Below, piece by piece: positions 1 to 9,575 of a stretch of DNA of 64,000 bases. The first letter of the stretch is position 1. Every line of letters begins with the position of its first letter. The stretch is from positions 148,348 to 212,347 of the forward strand of contig ATWC01000002.1 in the NCBI GenBank assembly GCA_000421045.1. The letters run 5' to 3'. The position numbers and the translations under genes were made by a program. The notes under the pieces were generated by a model that made no database searches, was not told the DNA's origin, and saw only the letters and a program-made list of their open reading frames with translations. Source of the stretch: Lachnospiraceae bacterium NK4A179. GTDB taxonomy: Bacteria; Bacillota; Clostridia; Lachnospirales; Lachnospiraceae.

Positions 1-21
1 TGATCTTACAAACATGCAGTA

Positions 22-357
22 TCACGCTGACAGGGCTTTTGTGTATGTATTCCAGTATTCCGTAATATATTCATCAGAAACCTTTCCTTCTTTATGAAGA
101 CGCAATTGTTCTTTTTCATCTTCCAGTTCTTGTATACGCCTGATGTTTTTGGGATCACTCTCTGTGCGGTCTATCAGTTCCAACACTTTATTAAAATAAA
201 AATCCGAATAATCCTCCTTATCCACACCGGATTTGTAATTATCCCTTGCATCCATGTATCTCTTAATCTCTCCGTCTATATTAGACATCTGTTCAAAAAG
301 AGTAAGTCTGTACCACCGCTGCAGGCGTGGATCATTTGTTTTATCAGCCTTTTCCAT
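22..357 (-). CDS. Hypothetical charged protein, 111 aa
   Basis: I do not recognise a family. The protein is strongly charged, with Lys/Glu/Asp-rich helical stretches near residues 25-50 and 70-95, no membrane segment and no cysteines, so it is probably a small cytoplasmic helical protein. A purine-rich AAGGA lies upstream of the ATG. It starts 13 bp after the stop of the DUF5674-like gene and is probably co-transcribed with it. The stop is 21 bases from the window edge, so further operon members could lie outside. Function unknown. Confidence 0.6.
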   Translation of the reverse strand: MEKADKTNDPRLQRWYRLTLFEQMSNIDGEIKRYMDARDNYKSGVDKEDYSDFYFNKVLELIDRTESDPKNIRRIQELEDEKEQLRLHKEGKVSDEYITEYWNTYTKALSA

Positions 358-370
358 TCTTCTGAATCCT

Positions 371-706
371 TCACTTTATATATTCTTTAAGTATTTCCAA
401 TAATTCATCTATTACTGTCTGATCGGTGAGTTCTCTTCCCGCTCCGATCCCGAGTTCCCTGTTACGACTGATGTTCGGGTGTGCAGTCCATACAACAGAT
501 ACAGGTGACTTCATAATGTTACCACCGTATATGTCATGTTCATCCGATCCGTCATCGTACAGCTCATACTCTAGATCATTGTGCATTTCTTCATTAACCG
601 CTACTACACGCCGTTTTCTGTCTAAACAGAACTTGATCATATTGGGGAAGTACTGCGGATCCAGTTTCCACAGTTCTTCAAGATTGACAGGTTCTTTCAG
701 TATCAT
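371..706 (-). CDS. DUF5674-like protein, 111 aa
   Basis: The N-terminal MILKEPVNLEEL, the central 'VNEEMHNDLEYELYDDGS' block (residues about 38-55) and the C-terminal 'GRELTD' region resemble my recollection of the DUF5674 family, whose function is unknown. There is no signal peptide or membrane segment. A candidate promoter lies about 110 bp upstream, and GAGGAGAGAGG sits about 10 bp before the ATG. The short gap to the next gene suggests a two-gene operon. The family call is from pattern memory only. Confidence 0.55.
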   Translation of the reverse strand: MILKEPVNLEELWKLDPQYFPNMIKFCLDRKRRVVAVNEEMHNDLEYELYDDGSDEHDIYGGNIMKSPVSVVWTAHPNISRNRELGIGAGRELTDQTVIDELLEILKEYIK

Positions 707-818
707 ATGATCCTAACCTCTCTCCTCAATTGTAGTTCATTCTCCGTCCACTTCACCCACCGTGCGTGGCCGGCATCGACAATCGTCACCTTCCATTTTT
801 TGTGGCTCTCACATATCT

Positions 819-824
819 ATTATA
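819..824 (-). promoter_or_regulatory. Candidate -10 box for the 22-706 gene pair
   Basis: On the minus strand the hexamer is a perfect TATAAT. At 17 bp spacing the -35 would be TTAAGT, a poor match, so the promoter may be weak or need an activator. It lies in the 170 bp spacer after truA, a sensible place for a promoter separating the pair from truA. Confidence 0.4.
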
Positions 825-876
825 ATACCACAGACTCCGAAACTTAACTCGCCCCTGCCGCGTGATCTTATCCCCG

Positions 877-1674
877 TTAAAAATACCCTATAAGAGTAAG
901 CCCTTCCGGCGGTGCTGTGGGGCCGGCCGCATTTCTGTCACAGGCTTCCAGCATTTCTTTTATATCCTGAGCAGTATACTTTCCTTTGCCGGCTTCCATA
1001 AGGGTACCTGCAATGATGCGTACCATATTGTATAAGAAGCCGTTTCCGGAAACACGTATGACAATATCCCTTCCGGGGAACCTGCTGTCGTTTTCCTCTG
1101 AAACAGAGATATCATATATGGTCCTCACCTTTGTCAGAACCTGCGCACCGGCACTGCAAAAACTCGAGAAGTCATGCTCACCTTTTAAAACCTCTGCTGC
1201 CGCCCGCATCTTATCAATATCATATGAGCTGTAGGAAAAATAAGCATAATGGCATTTTTGCGGATACTGTATCTCGGCATTGTAGATCCTGTATTCATAA
1301 GTTTTTCCACGACCGGATCTTCTGGGATCATAATCCGCGGGCACTTCCTCGCCCTTCACTACACGTATATCATCCGGCAGCGCCCTGTTAAGTGCATAAG
1401 GCAGCTTGTCAGCCTCGATACATGCATGTGTATCAAATACCGCAGGATTCCCGAGCGAATGCACTCCGGCGTCCGTACGGCTTCCTCCTGACACTTCAAT
1501 AGGCTCCTTAAACACTGCGGTCAGAGTTTCATTCAGTACACCTGCTATTGTCGGTGCACCGGACTTCTGCGCCTGAAAACCATGATAAGCCGTACCGTCA
1601 TAGGCAACTGTTATCATCATGCGGCGAAGCGGTTTCTCTGTTTTCTTTTCCTTAACCTGTTCCGATATTTCCAT
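877..1674 (-). CDS. truA: tRNA pseudouridine(38-40) synthase TruA
   Basis: Isomerises uridines 38-40 of the tRNA anticodon arm to pseudouridine. Visible marks are the opening 'VAYDGTAYHGFQ', the catalytic motif 'GGSRTDAGVH' with the nucleophilic Asp near residue 68, and 'VRIIAGTLMEAGKGK' near the C-terminus. Length (265 aa) is slightly above the family norm because about 17 charged residues precede the usual start. An internal start at 1623 (the Met-Met before Ile-Thr-Val) would fit the family better, but neither site has a good Shine-Dalgarno. In many Clostridia truA follows ecfA1-ecfA2-ecfT; here a glycosidase gene sits between. Confidence 0.93.
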   Translation of the reverse strand: MEISEQVKEKKTEKPLRRMMITVAYDGTAYHGFQAQKSGAPTIAGVLNETLTAVFKEPIEVSGGSRTDAGVHSLGNPAVFDTHACIEADKLPYALNRALPDDIRVVKGEEVPADYDPRRSGRGKTYEYRIYNAEIQYPQKCHYAYFSYSSYDIDKMRAAAEVLKGEHDFSSFCSAGAQVLTKVRTIYDISVSEENDSRFPGRDIVIRVSGNGFLYNMVRIIAGTLMEAGKGKYTAQDIKEMLEACDRNAAGPTAPPEGLTLIGYF

Positions 1675-1694
1675 CTGTAAATTATTATTTCAAT

Positions 1695-3650
1695 TTAATC
1701 CTGAAGGCAGTTCCAGCCAACGGGATGAAGATACTTCCCTGTACCTATCTGATCAACGCTTGAATAATATGGCATGGGCAGCTTTCCGCTGTACTGCTGC
1801 TCGCCCGAAAGAAGAGCCGCTGCTGCGCTTCCGCCTTCGCATCCCGGAAGATAACACATGATAACAGAATCCCAGTCAGCTTCATAATCGCTTATGATCA
1901 CATTTCTGCCTGCCGTTATAAGAGTTATGACAGGCTTTCCCGAAGCCTTCGCAAATGCTATTGCTTCCTCATTTCCATTAAGGGCGCAGCTGCCGGTTAT
2001 AGATAGATCCTCCGTATCACCATACCACTCGGCATAAGGCACCTCACCTACACAAAGCACTACATAATCACACTCTGAGACACGTGATTCATCTGTTATG
2101 ATCTCCCAGCCGTGAGATGATGCTTTTTCATTTAATCCGTCAAGATAGGTTTTAGCTGACGGTACCCATTTATCACCGAACTCAGAATCCGAAGATGCAA
2201 GCCAGGTATAGGTCCATCCTCCGCACTGTGCACCGGTATCATCGGCTGCGGGACCTGTCACAAATATCTTTGATCCGTCAGGGATCACAAGACCAGCATC
2301 ATCCTTAAGCGGTACCATGGATTCATACGCAAGCCTGAATGCCGTTTCCTCAGCAGACATGCTGCACTCCGGTTTCTTTAAGTTTTTAAGATACGGATCA
2401 TCAAACAGACCTGCATCCTGCTTCACCTTTATTATCCTGCATACCGCATCATCAACTCTCTCTTCGGATATGCGGCCCTCGTTCACACCCTGAACGATAA
2501 GTTCTGCAGCCTCATCATAGGCTTCTGCTTCCATGAACATATCAATACCTGCATTAACTGCAAGCACCATATTGTCATAGAATGTTTCTCCGGAGCAGTT
2601 GTGGACCGAATCCCAGTCAGAGATGATAAATCCGGTAAATCCCATGTCATTCTTGATCTTATCGATCAGATCTTTATTTTCATGCATCTTCACACCGTCA
2701 AAGGATGAATGTGAGATCATGACAGTCTGCGCGCCCGCATCGATCAGAGCCTTATAGATTGCAAGATTTGCTTCCAGCTGCTCATCCGTCATCTTTGTAT
2801 CGCCCCTGTCAAGAGGCATGACTACACCCTTTTGCTTTTCTCCTGTACCATACTGTGTGTATCCCTCTCCTATGAAATGCTTGGGGCATGCTATTGTCCC
2901 GCTTTCCACAAGTCCTTTTGTGAATTCGAGAGAAAGCTTCTTTACAAGCTCAGGGTCTGATGAGATAGACTCATAAGTTCTGCCCCAACGGGGATCCTGC
3001 GCTGCTGCCACGCATGGTGCAAAATTGAATATCATGCACGATGCTATCTCATCGGCTGCAGTGTGTTTTCCCATCTCATAGGTAAGCTCCGGATCATCTG
3101 CCGCGCCTATGTTTATGTTCTGAGGAAATATCACTGTATCTGATGCAAAATTAACTCCATGCACTGAATCATTGCCGTAAACAAAAGGAATGCCCGCTTC
3201 ACTTGCCAGTGCGGCATCCTGATATTCATCGATCAGAGAAACCCATTCGTCACAGGTATACTGTGGATGGGTATCAAATCTGGAAAGAACCGAGCCATAA
3301 TCATTCTCTCCCATATATTCAACCGGAAGCTCATATACCGCACCCTGCACCATCTGATAAGCCTTCTGCTCAAGTGTAAGAGATGCAGTTATCTCTTCGG
3401 GAGTCATTCCCGCATAAGGACTGACGTAAGTTTCCGTATTATCTGTTTCTGCTGTTTCATCTTTATCTTCGCCGGCAGGATCCTCTTTTGCCTGTTCCGA
3501 ATCTTTATCAACACTGGCAGTATCGTTTTCAGTTTTGCTTTCAGCATCTGCATCAGGAGTAATGCCGCCTCTATCCTGTCCGGTACATCCGGAAAGGTAT
3601 GTGAATGCAAGCATAGATGCCATCAGTATTGATACCAGCTTCTTTTTCAT
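1695..3650 (-). CDS. Glycoside hydrolase family 3 lipoprotein (beta-glucosidase-like)
   Basis: Probably an extracellular, membrane-anchored GH3 enzyme releasing beta-linked sugars from oligosaccharides. Residues 1-22 form a lipoprotein signal with lipobox Leu-Ser-Gly-Cys (Cys22), followed by an acidic Asp/Glu/Thr-rich linker to about residue 75. The GH3 N-terminal barrel follows, with the 'KHFIGEG' motif near 258-264 and the nucleophile Asp345 in Ser-Asp-Trp. A C-terminal alpha/beta sandwich ends near residue 650, and there is no fibronectin-III tail. A GAGGAGGAG site precedes the ATG. It lies between ecfT and truA, 21 bp before truA, which looks like an insertion into the usual ecf-truA order. 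Exact substrate cannot be read from sequence. Confidence 0.88.
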   Translation of the reverse strand: MKKKLVSILMASMLAFTYLSGCTGQDRGGITPDADAESKTENDTASVDKDSEQAKEDPAGEDKDETAETDNTETYVSPYAGMTPEEITASLTLEQKAYQMVQGAVYELPVEYMGENDYGSVLSRFDTHPQYTCDEWVSLIDEYQDAALASEAGIPFVYGNDSVHGVNFASDTVIFPQNINIGAADDPELTYEMGKHTAADEIASCMIFNFAPCVAAAQDPRWGRTYESISSDPELVKKLSLEFTKGLVESGTIACPKHFIGEGYTQYGTGEKQKGVVMPLDRGDTKMTDEQLEANLAIYKALIDAGAQTVMISHSSFDGVKMHENKDLIDKIKNDMGFTGFIISDWDSVHNCSGETFYDNMVLAVNAGIDMFMEAEAYDEAAELIVQGVNEGRISEERVDDAVCRIIKVKQDAGLFDDPYLKNLKKPECSMSAEETAFRLAYESMVPLKDDAGLVIPDGSKIFVTGPAADDTGAQCGGWTYTWLASSDSEFGDKWVPSAKTYLDGLNEKASSHGWEIITDESRVSECDYVVLCVGEVPYAEWYGDTEDLSITGSCALNGNEEAIAFAKASGKPVITLITAGRNVIISDYEADWDSVIMCYLPGCEGGSAAAALLSGEQQYSGKLPMPYYSSVDQIGTGKYLHPVGWNCLQD

Positions 3651-3725
3651 ATAATCTCCTCCTCGTCAGACACAGGTTGCTAAAAAATACGCACAACAGT
3701 AGGATGATCGATCAGTCTTTCTGCC

Positions 3726-4541
3726 TTAGCCCAGTATCCCGGGAAGAAAATGCCCCAGGAATACGACCAATGCCAGATAGATGACCAACAGCAGGAAGGT
3801 GATATAATCCCTGCCTTTATATTTTAGCGGCTTCATCTGTGTACGTCCTTCTCCACCATGATAACATCTGGCCTCCATAGCCATAGCCAGATCATTTGCT
3901 CTTCTGAATGCCGATATAAAGAGCGGTACCAGCACCGGCACCATTGCCTTGGTTCTTTTCAGTAAATTGCCGCTTTCAAAATCCGCACCTCTTGCAAGCT
4001 GCGCTTTCATTATCTTATCCGTCTCATCCACGAGTAGCGGTATGAAACGCAGTGCGATCGACATCATCATCGCAATTTCATGAACCGGAAAATGAATAAA
4101 CTTAAGGGGCTTCATAAGAGCCTCAAGCGCATTTGTAAGGCGTGTTGGGGTTGTTGTGAGTGTCATCAGGTTCGAGCCGAATACCAGCAGGATAAGACGC
4201 CCGGCCATGAAACCGGCTCTCTGCAGACCTTCCGCCGTAACCTTAAACCTCCAGAGCTGAAACAGAGGTTCCCCGTCCGTAAACATTATATTCATAAGGG
4301 ATGTGAGCAGTATGATCAGCCATACCGGCTTTAAACCCTTTATCATAAACTTTATGGGTACCCTGGACATTGCCAGCGCGATCACAAGAAAAAGAAGCCC
4401 GGCTGCATATACATACGGGTCAGTAAAAATGAACAGGCTGATCAGATAAACAAAGGTCATGATGAGCTTTGTTCTCGGATCCAATCTGTGTATAACCGAA
4501 TCGGCCTGATAATATTGTCCAAGTGTAATATCACGTAACAC
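3726..4541 (-). CDS. ecfT: ECF transporter transmembrane protein EcfT
   Basis: The shared membrane scaffold of group II energy-coupling-factor vitamin and metal transporters. It links the ATPases EcfA1 and EcfA2 to interchangeable substrate-binding S components. The sequence shows about five hydrophobic segments and the two Ala-Arg-Gly-type coupling motifs ('LARGADFESGN' near 180 and 'MEARCYHGGEGR' near 220). The track start is a GTG preceded by CGGAG, 3 bp after the ecfA2 stop. No S component is nearby, as expected for the shared module. Confidence 0.93.
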   Translation of the reverse strand: MLRDITLGQYYQADSVIHRLDPRTKLIMTFVYLISLFIFTDPYVYAAGLLFLVIALAMSRVPIKFMIKGLKPVWLIILLTSLMNIMFTDGEPLFQLWRFKVTAEGLQRAGFMAGRLILLVFGSNLMTLTTTPTRLTNALEALMKPLKFIHFPVHEIAMMMSIALRFIPLLVDETDKIMKAQLARGADFESGNLLKRTKAMVPVLVPLFISAFRRANDLAMAMEARCYHGGEGRTQMKPLKYKGRDYITFLLLVIYLALVVFLGHFLPGILG

Positions 4542-4544
4542 TTT

Positions 4545-5438
4545 TTATACTCCGAATGCTTTCATAATCTCTGAAACCGCCTCATCGGTGGTCAGAGCCA
4601 TCCTGTCATCAACAGGAATGCCCGCTTCCTTAAGCCGATGCATGACTGAAACAACCGCAGGGGCTGCAAGACCTATCTTCTCCAGTTCATCAGCATGTGC
4701 AAATACCTCGGAAGGAACATCATCAAATAACTTCTTTCCCTTATCCATTACCATGATACGGTCTGCATAGCGGGCCACATCTTCCATGGAATGGGATACC
4801 AGGACTATAGACATATTGTCTTCATTCTTAAGTCCGGCGATCATATCAAGTATCTCTTCTCTTCCCTTTGGATCAAGCCCTGCTGTGGGCTCGTCAAGCA
4901 CTAAAAGCTCCGGCTTCATCGCAAGCACCCCGGCAATGGCAACACGTCTTCTCTGACCTCCTGAGAGATCAAACGGCGAGTGATAGAAACACTCATCGGG
5001 AAGACCAACTTTTTTTATCGTTTCATAAGCGGTGAGTTCCGCCTGTTTCCTGCTCATTCCGATATTCTTCGGACCATAGCAGACATCCTTGAAAACAGTC
5101 TCTTCAAAAAGCTGATGCTCAGGGTACTGAAAAACAAGCCCCACGTGACTGCGGAGTTTTTTTCTGTCATAGCCTTTGGTAAATACATCCTCGCCCTTGA
5201 AATATATACTTCCGCTCTTTGGCGTAAGCAGTGCATTCAGGGTTTCTGCGAGCGTACTCTTGCCTGAACCCGTATGTCCGATAAGGCCAATGAACTCACC
5301 GGGGTATATCGTGAAGCTCACATCATCGAGAGCCCTTACCGTATTTGCAGATCCGGTCTCGTATTCATAGACAAGATGGTCTGCCACAAGCAAAGGGATT
5401 CGGCTGTCTTCAATTGTTTTTTTATCTTCGTTTCTCAA
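4545..5438 (-). CDS. ecfA2: ECF transporter ATPase EcfA2
   Basis: Cytoplasmic ATPase that pairs with EcfA1 to drive EcfT. It has Walker A 'GHTGSGKST', a Q-loop, the ABC signature 'LSGGQRRRVAIAG', Walker B 'LLVLDEPTAGLDP' and the switch His in 'LVSHSMEDV'. The first possible start is TTG, 3 bp after ecfA1, with only a weak ribosome site, which suggests translational coupling to ecfA1. At 297 aa it is of usual family length with a short N-terminal extension. Confidence 0.94.
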   Translation of the reverse strand: MRNEDKKTIEDSRIPLLVADHLVYEYETGSANTVRALDDVSFTIYPGEFIGLIGHTGSGKSTLAETLNALLTPKSGSIYFKGEDVFTKGYDRKKLRSHVGLVFQYPEHQLFEETVFKDVCYGPKNIGMSRKQAELTAYETIKKVGLPDECFYHSPFDLSGGQRRRVAIAGVLAMKPELLVLDEPTAGLDPKGREEILDMIAGLKNEDNMSIVLVSHSMEDVARYADRIMVMDKGKKLFDDVPSEVFAHADELEKIGLAAPAVVSVMHRLKEAGIPVDDRMALTTDEAVSEIMKAFGV

Positions 5439-5441
5439 GGA

Positions 5442-6305
5442 TCAATTTTTCCTTATTGAGTACTCTTTTTTGATACTGCGTACCAGCTCATCTTCCGTAA
5501 GGATACCATCGGGAATATCAAGCCCCGCTTCTTTAAGCTTCCAGGCAAGATCCGTTACTTCAGGCACCGTCAAACGCAATTCCTTAAGTTCCGGAACACG
5601 TGAGAATACCTCACGCGGAGTGCCTGTCATTGCTACCTTACCTTTGCTCATTACAAAAACCTTATCAGCTTCTGTAACCTCCTCCATATAATGAGTTATG
5701 AGTATTATCGTTATGCCTTCTTTGTTTAACTGTTTTGCGGTTTCGATAACTTCCTTTCTGCCGCCCGGATCAAGCATTGCAGTGGGCTCATCAAACACAA
5801 TGCATTTGGGATGCATTGCTATTACGGAAGCGATCGAAACTCTCTGCTTCTGTCCGCCTGAAAGCCGTCCGGGATCTTTCTTCCTGTACTCATACATACC
5901 AACGGCTTTAAGACTTTTCTTAACACGCTCGATTATCTTTTCCGTGGGAACTCCCAGATTCTCCGGGCCAAATCCCACATCTTCCTCTACTACCTGTCCT
6001 ATTATCTGATTATCGGGATTCTGAAATACCATACCCGCTGTTTTTCGTATCTTAAGCTGAAGACCTTCATCAGTTGTGTCCATGCCCTCAACTGTCACCT
6101 GTCCTTCCGTAGGAAGAAGCATAGCATTTATATGTTTAGCTAACGTACTTTTTCCCGAGCCGTTAGCTCCTAGTATGGCAATGAATTCGCCTGCGTGAAC
6201 TTTAAGGCTCACGTCATCAACGGCGGTAGTGATACCTTCCACTCCGCCCTCTTCATCGCGTCTTATATATTCAAATGTCAGTTTATCTATATCTATTAAT
6301 GACAT
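5442..6305 (-). CDS. ecfA1: ECF transporter ATPase EcfA1
   Basis: First ATPase of the energy-coupling module, placed before ecfA2 as in most Firmicutes. It has Walker A 'GANGSGKST', signature '[13 protein letters not shown]', Walker B '[13 protein letters not shown]' and switch 'LITHYMEEV'. The ATG lies only 13 bp downstream of the U-tract of a strong intrinsic terminator, and the ribosome site (GATGG) is weak. Expression should therefore depend on read-through from rplQ or on an unseen promoter. Confidence 0.95.
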   Translation of the reverse strand: MSLIDIDKLTFEYIRRDEEGGVEGITTAVDDVSLKVHAGEFIAILGANGSGKSTLAKHINAMLLPTEGQVTVEGMDTTDEGLQLKIRKTAGMVFQNPDNQIIGQVVEEDVGFGPENLGVPTEKIIERVKKSLKAVGMYEYRKKDPGRLSGGQKQRVSIASVIAMHPKCIVFDEPTAMLDPGGRKEVIETAKQLNKEGITIILITHYMEEVTEADKVFVMSKGKVAMTGTPREVFSRVPELKELRLTVPEVTDLAWKLKEAGLDIPDGILTEDELVRSIKKEYSIRKN

Positions 6306-6318
6306 ATTTCCATCTTGT

Positions 6319-6350
6319 AAAAAATCCCCGGGGATTTATTCCCCCGGGGA
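6319..6350 (-). terminator. Intrinsic terminator after rplQ
   Basis: On the minus strand, TCCCCGGGG (6342-6350) pairs with CCCCGGGGA (6325-6333), a 9-bp GC-rich stem with an 8-nt loop, followed directly by six T. It ends the ribosomal superoperon just upstream of ecfA1. Confidence 0.9.
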
Positions 6351-6374
6351 CTGCAGAATTACATGTGCCGGATC

Positions 6375-6911
6375 TTAAACGAGCTCGATGATAACCATCA
6401 TTGCTGCATCACCCTTACGGGGTCCGATCTTTACGATCCTTGTATATCCGCCCTGACGGCCTGCATACTTAGGTGCGATCTCATCAAACATCTTTGCTGT
6501 AAGATCAACCTTCTTGCGGCCCTTCTTCTTGTTCTGAGCATCCTTGGGAACCTCTGTAGCTCCGTAGAATACCTTGAGCATCTGACGACGAGCGTGAAGT
6601 CTTGAAGGCATATCCTTCTTGATCTCCTTGTCTACCTCTGTGAATACGGTAACCTTCTTGCCGTCCTTAACTTCCTTAACGCGCTTTCCGTCAGCATCCT
6701 TCTCAGGAACCTTTGCCTTAACGGTAACTGTTTCGAAGTTATCCTTTTCCTTAACTGAAAGAGCGATAAGGCTTTCAGCTATCTTGCGGATCTCCTTGGC
6801 TCTTGCCTCAGTTGTTGTGATCCTTCCGTTCATGATAAGCATTGTTACCTGATTGCGGAGAAGTGCCATTCTCTGATCAGATGTCTTACCAAGCTTTCTG
6901 TACTTAGCCAT
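6375..6911 (-). CDS. rplQ: 50S ribosomal protein L17, long-insert form
   Basis: Large-subunit protein near the exit tunnel. The N-terminus ('[20 protein letters not shown]') and the C-terminal '[17 protein letters not shown]' are canonical. At 178 aa it is some 55-60 residues longer than the Bacillus protein. The extra residues are charged, Lys/Glu/Asp-rich, and lie between about residues 55 and 105, just before 'SRLHARRQM', plus a small Lys-rich stretch near 130. I recall such L17 forms from Lachnospiraceae. It is the last gene of the alpha operon and is followed by a strong terminator. Confidence 0.95.
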   Translation of the reverse strand: MAKYRKLGKTSDQRMALLRNQVTMLIMNGRITTTEARAKEIRKIAESLIALSVKEKDNFETVTVKAKVPEKDADGKRVKEVKDGKKVTVFTEVDKEIKKDMPSRLHARRQMLKVFYGATEVPKDAQNKKKGRKKVDLTAKMFDEIAPKYAGRQGGYTRIVKIGPRKGDAAMMVIIELV

Positions 6912-7011
6912 TTTTTCCTTCTTTCCGGCAGCGCCCTTATGGTCTTACCTGCCTGTTGTGTGCATCAGTTTTCCGTACCTGTGGATTTACCGAAAAACCT
7001 CATCTGTACTA

Positions 7012-7974
7012 TCAGATCTCATCCTTAAGATGAAGATTCTTTTCCTTTAACTTCGCAAGAACTTCGTCAAGTGACTTCTTGCCGAGGTTTCTTACCTTCA
7101 TCATCTCATCACTTGTCTTTGTAAGAAGCTCTTCAACAGTATTGATGCCGGCTCTCTTTAAGCAGTTGTAACTTCTTACTGAAAGCTCAAGCTCATCTAT
7201 TGAAAGTGATGAAGAAGACTTTGTCTGAGACTCTGTCTCGTTCTTAAGTACTGCAGCCTGTCTGCCCTTATCTGAAAGGTTGATGAAAAGCTTAAGATGC
7301 TCGCTTAACACCTTTGCAGCAAGACTTACAGCGTCATCAGGATAAATCGTACCGTTTGTGAATACTTCAAGTGTAAGCTTATCATAATCGGTAACCTGTC
7401 CTACACGGGTGTTCTCAACGTTCATATTGACACGCTCTACAGGTGTGTAGATCGAATCAACAGCGATTGAACCGATAGGGAAATCCTGTCTCTTATTCTT
7501 ATCCGAGCTAACATATCCACGGCCCTTTGTGATCACAAGATCCATTTCAAGTCTTGCATCCTTGCCGGAAAGTGTAGCAATCGTCTGATCCTGATTAATG
7601 ATCATCACATCCGGATCATCTATCTTGATATCAGAGGCCTTGACAACTCCGCTGCCTTCGAAATCAATATGTGCTTTCTTAGGCTCGTCTGTCTCGCTGT
7701 CATCCTTGATGGCAAGGGACTTGATGTTCATAACGATCTCTGTCACATCCTCTTTAACTCCGGGGATAGATGAGAACTCATGAAGCACACCGTCGATCTT
7801 TATCTGGCTGACTGCTGCTCCGGGAAGTGATGCAAGCATTATACGTCTCAGAGAATTTCCAAGAGTGATGCCGTATCCTCTCTCAAGGGGCTCAACCACA
7901 AATCTGCCGTACTTCTTGTCATCTGAGATCTCAGCGATCTCGATATTCGGGCTGTCAAAATCAAATTCTAACAT
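7012..7974 (-). CDS. rpoA: DNA-directed RNA polymerase subunit alpha
   Basis: Alpha subunit that dimerises to start RNA polymerase assembly. The N-terminal domain shows '[20 protein letters not shown]' and '[19 protein letters not shown]'. A polar linker near 235-260 leads to the C-terminal helix-hairpin-helix domain ('[18 protein letters not shown]') that contacts UP elements and activators. Length (320 aa) is close to typical. It lies between rpsD and rplQ in the normal alpha-operon order. Confidence 0.98.
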   Translation of the reverse strand: MLEFDFDSPNIEIAEISDDKKYGRFVVEPLERGYGITLGNSLRRIMLASLPGAAVSQIKIDGVLHEFSSIPGVKEDVTEIVMNIKSLAIKDDSETDEPKKAHIDFEGSGVVKASDIKIDDPDVMIINQDQTIATLSGKDARLEMDLVITKGRGYVSSDKNKRQDFPIGSIAVDSIYTPVERVNMNVENTRVGQVTDYDKLTLEVFTNGTIYPDDAVSLAAKVLSEHLKLFINLSDKGRQAAVLKNETESQTKSSSSLSIDELELSVRSYNCLKRAGINTVEELLTKTSDEMMKVRNLGKKSLDEVLAKLKEKNLHLKDEI

Positions 7975-8023
7975 TTATGACCCTCCTTCATGATCAAAAG
8001 TTTTATTATGAAGCTATCAGTGT

Positions 8024-8695
8024 TTACTTGGAATAAAGCTCGACGATAAGCATCTCGTCAACGGGAACATCTATTGCTTCTCTATTAGGGAGTTCCTTAA
8101 CGGTTCCCTTCTTTGCCTCATAATCCACTTCCATCCACTCGGGAACGGTTCTTCCGGAAGTCACCTCGATGACATCCTTATATCTCTGAAGGCCCTTTGC
8201 CTTTTCGGTAAGCTCGATAACATCTCCAGCCTTAACAAGGTATGAAGGAATGTTGATCTTCTTTCCGTTCACAAGTACGTGCTTGTGTGTTACGACCTGA
8301 CGAGCTTCCCTTCTTGTACGGGCAAATCCCATACGGAAAACAACGCTGTCGAGTCTGCTCTCGAGGAGCCTCATAAGGTTCTCACCGGTCATACCCTTCA
8401 TGCGGTCAGCCCTCTCGTAGTAATTACGGAAAGGCTTCTCAAGTACGCCGTAGATGAACTTAGCCTTCTGCTTTTCCTTAAGCTGCATTCCGTATTCGGA
8501 AATCTTTCTGCCGCCTCTGGGATTGCGGATAGACTCATTAACGTGTCTGTCAAGTCTCTTGTTGATATTCTTCTTGCTTCCGTCTACTTCCTTGTGCCAC
8601 TCGTTTGTGTGAGTGTACTTTTCAACACCAAGGTATGCCGGATCAAGACCTAAAGCTCTGCATCTTTTTAATACAGGAACTCTGTTGATAGCCAT
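8024..8695 (-). CDS. rpsD: 30S ribosomal protein S4
   Basis: Primary 16S rRNA-binding protein and, in several bacteria, translational repressor of its own operon. The S4 RNA-binding domain is visible from about residue 110 ('[25 protein letters not shown]'). At 223 aa it is about 20 residues longer than Bacillus S4, the extra part lying near residues 20-50. Only one Cys remains in the N-terminal segment, so this is a zinc-free form. Here rpsD is in the alpha operon, unlike in Bacillus subtilis. Confidence 0.97.
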   Translation of the reverse strand: MAINRVPVLKRCRALGLDPAYLGVEKYTHTNEWHKEVDGSKKNINKRLDRHVNESIRNPRGGRKISEYGMQLKEKQKAKFIYGVLEKPFRNYYERADRMKGMTGENLMRLLESRLDSVVFRMGFARTRREARQVVTHKHVLVNGKKINIPSYLVKAGDVIELTEKAKGLQRYKDVIEVTSGRTVPEWMEVDYEAKKGTVKELPNREAIDVPVDEMLIVELYSK

Positions 8696-8745
8696 TTATT
8701 TTTCCTCCAAAATAATAGTTGCTGATAAAGGTATACTGCCCAAGA

Positions 8746-9147
8746 TTATACACGACGTCTCTTGGGAGGACGGCATCCGTTGTGAGGAACGGGTGTTACG
8801 TCGCGGATACTTGTAACCTGCAGACCGTTTGCTGCAAGCGCGCGGATAGCTGCTTCTCTTCCTGAACCGGGTCCCTTTACGAAAACGTCTACTGTCTTAA
8901 GGCCGTGGATCAGTGCTGCTTTTGTTGCAGTCTCTGCTGCCATCTGGGCTGCATAAGGAGTAGATTTCTTTGAACCTCTGAATCCAAGACCGCCCGCTGA
9001 AGCCCAGGAAAGTGCATTTCCTTCAGCATCTGTCAGAGTGACGATGGTGTTGTTGAAGGAAGCCTGGATATGAGCCTGTCCGTGTTCAACGTTTTTCTTG
9101 ACACGCCTAGCTTTGCTTTTCTTAGCTGATGAATTATTAGCTGCCAT
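8746..9147 (-). CDS. rpsK: 30S ribosomal protein S11
   Basis: Platform protein of the small subunit near the mRNA exit. The sequence has the canonical '[20 protein letters not shown]' block and the C-terminal '[17 protein letters not shown]'. Length is 133 aa against about 130 in the family. It lies between rpsM and rpsD, both cotranscribed with it. Confidence 0.98.
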   Translation of the reverse strand: MAANNSSAKKSKARRVKKNVEHGQAHIQASFNNTIVTLTDAEGNALSWASAGGLGFRGSKKSTPYAAQMAAETATKAALIHGLKTVDVFVKGPGSGREAAIRALAANGLQVTSIRDVTPVPHNGCRPPKRRRV

Positions 9148-9206
9148 TTTAAACTAACCTACTTTCTATGATATTGATGATTAATGTTTACGGTCACTGC
9201 CAGGTA

Positions 9207-9575
9207 TTATTTCTTCTTACCTGCAACAGTCTTCTTCGGACCCTTTCTTGTACGTGCGTTTGTCTTGGTCTTCTGACCTCTTACAGGAAGTCCCTTCCTG
9301 TGACGAACACCACGGTAGCATCCGATTTCCTGCAGTCTCTTGATGTTAAGAGCTATCTCTCTTCTGAGGTCACCTTCTACCATGTGATCACGATCGATGA
9401 TCTCACTGATAGCCTTTACTTCATCATCTGTAAGATCTCTGCATCTTGTGTCAGGATTAACGCCTGATTCAGCAAGGATCTTAACTGCACTAACTCTGCC
9501 TATGCCATAGATATAGGTAAGACCTATCTCTACGCGCTTGTCTCTGGGCAGATCTACGCCTGCAATACGAGCCAT
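9207..9575 (-). CDS. rpsM: 30S ribosomal protein S13
   Basis: Head protein of the small subunit that contacts the P-site tRNA and 50S bridges. The start '[21 protein letters not shown]' and the basic tail ending in Lys-Lys-Lys are canonical, 122 aa. A strong TTGGAGGAA site precedes the ATG. It is separated from rpmJ by an unusually long 330-bp structured spacer. Confidence 0.98.
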   Translation of the reverse strand: MARIAGVDLPRDKRVEIGLTYIYGIGRVSAVKILAESGVNPDTRCRDLTDDEVKAISEIIDRDHMVEGDLRREIALNIKRLQEIGCYRGVRHRKGLPVRGQKTKTNARTRKGPKKTVAGKKK

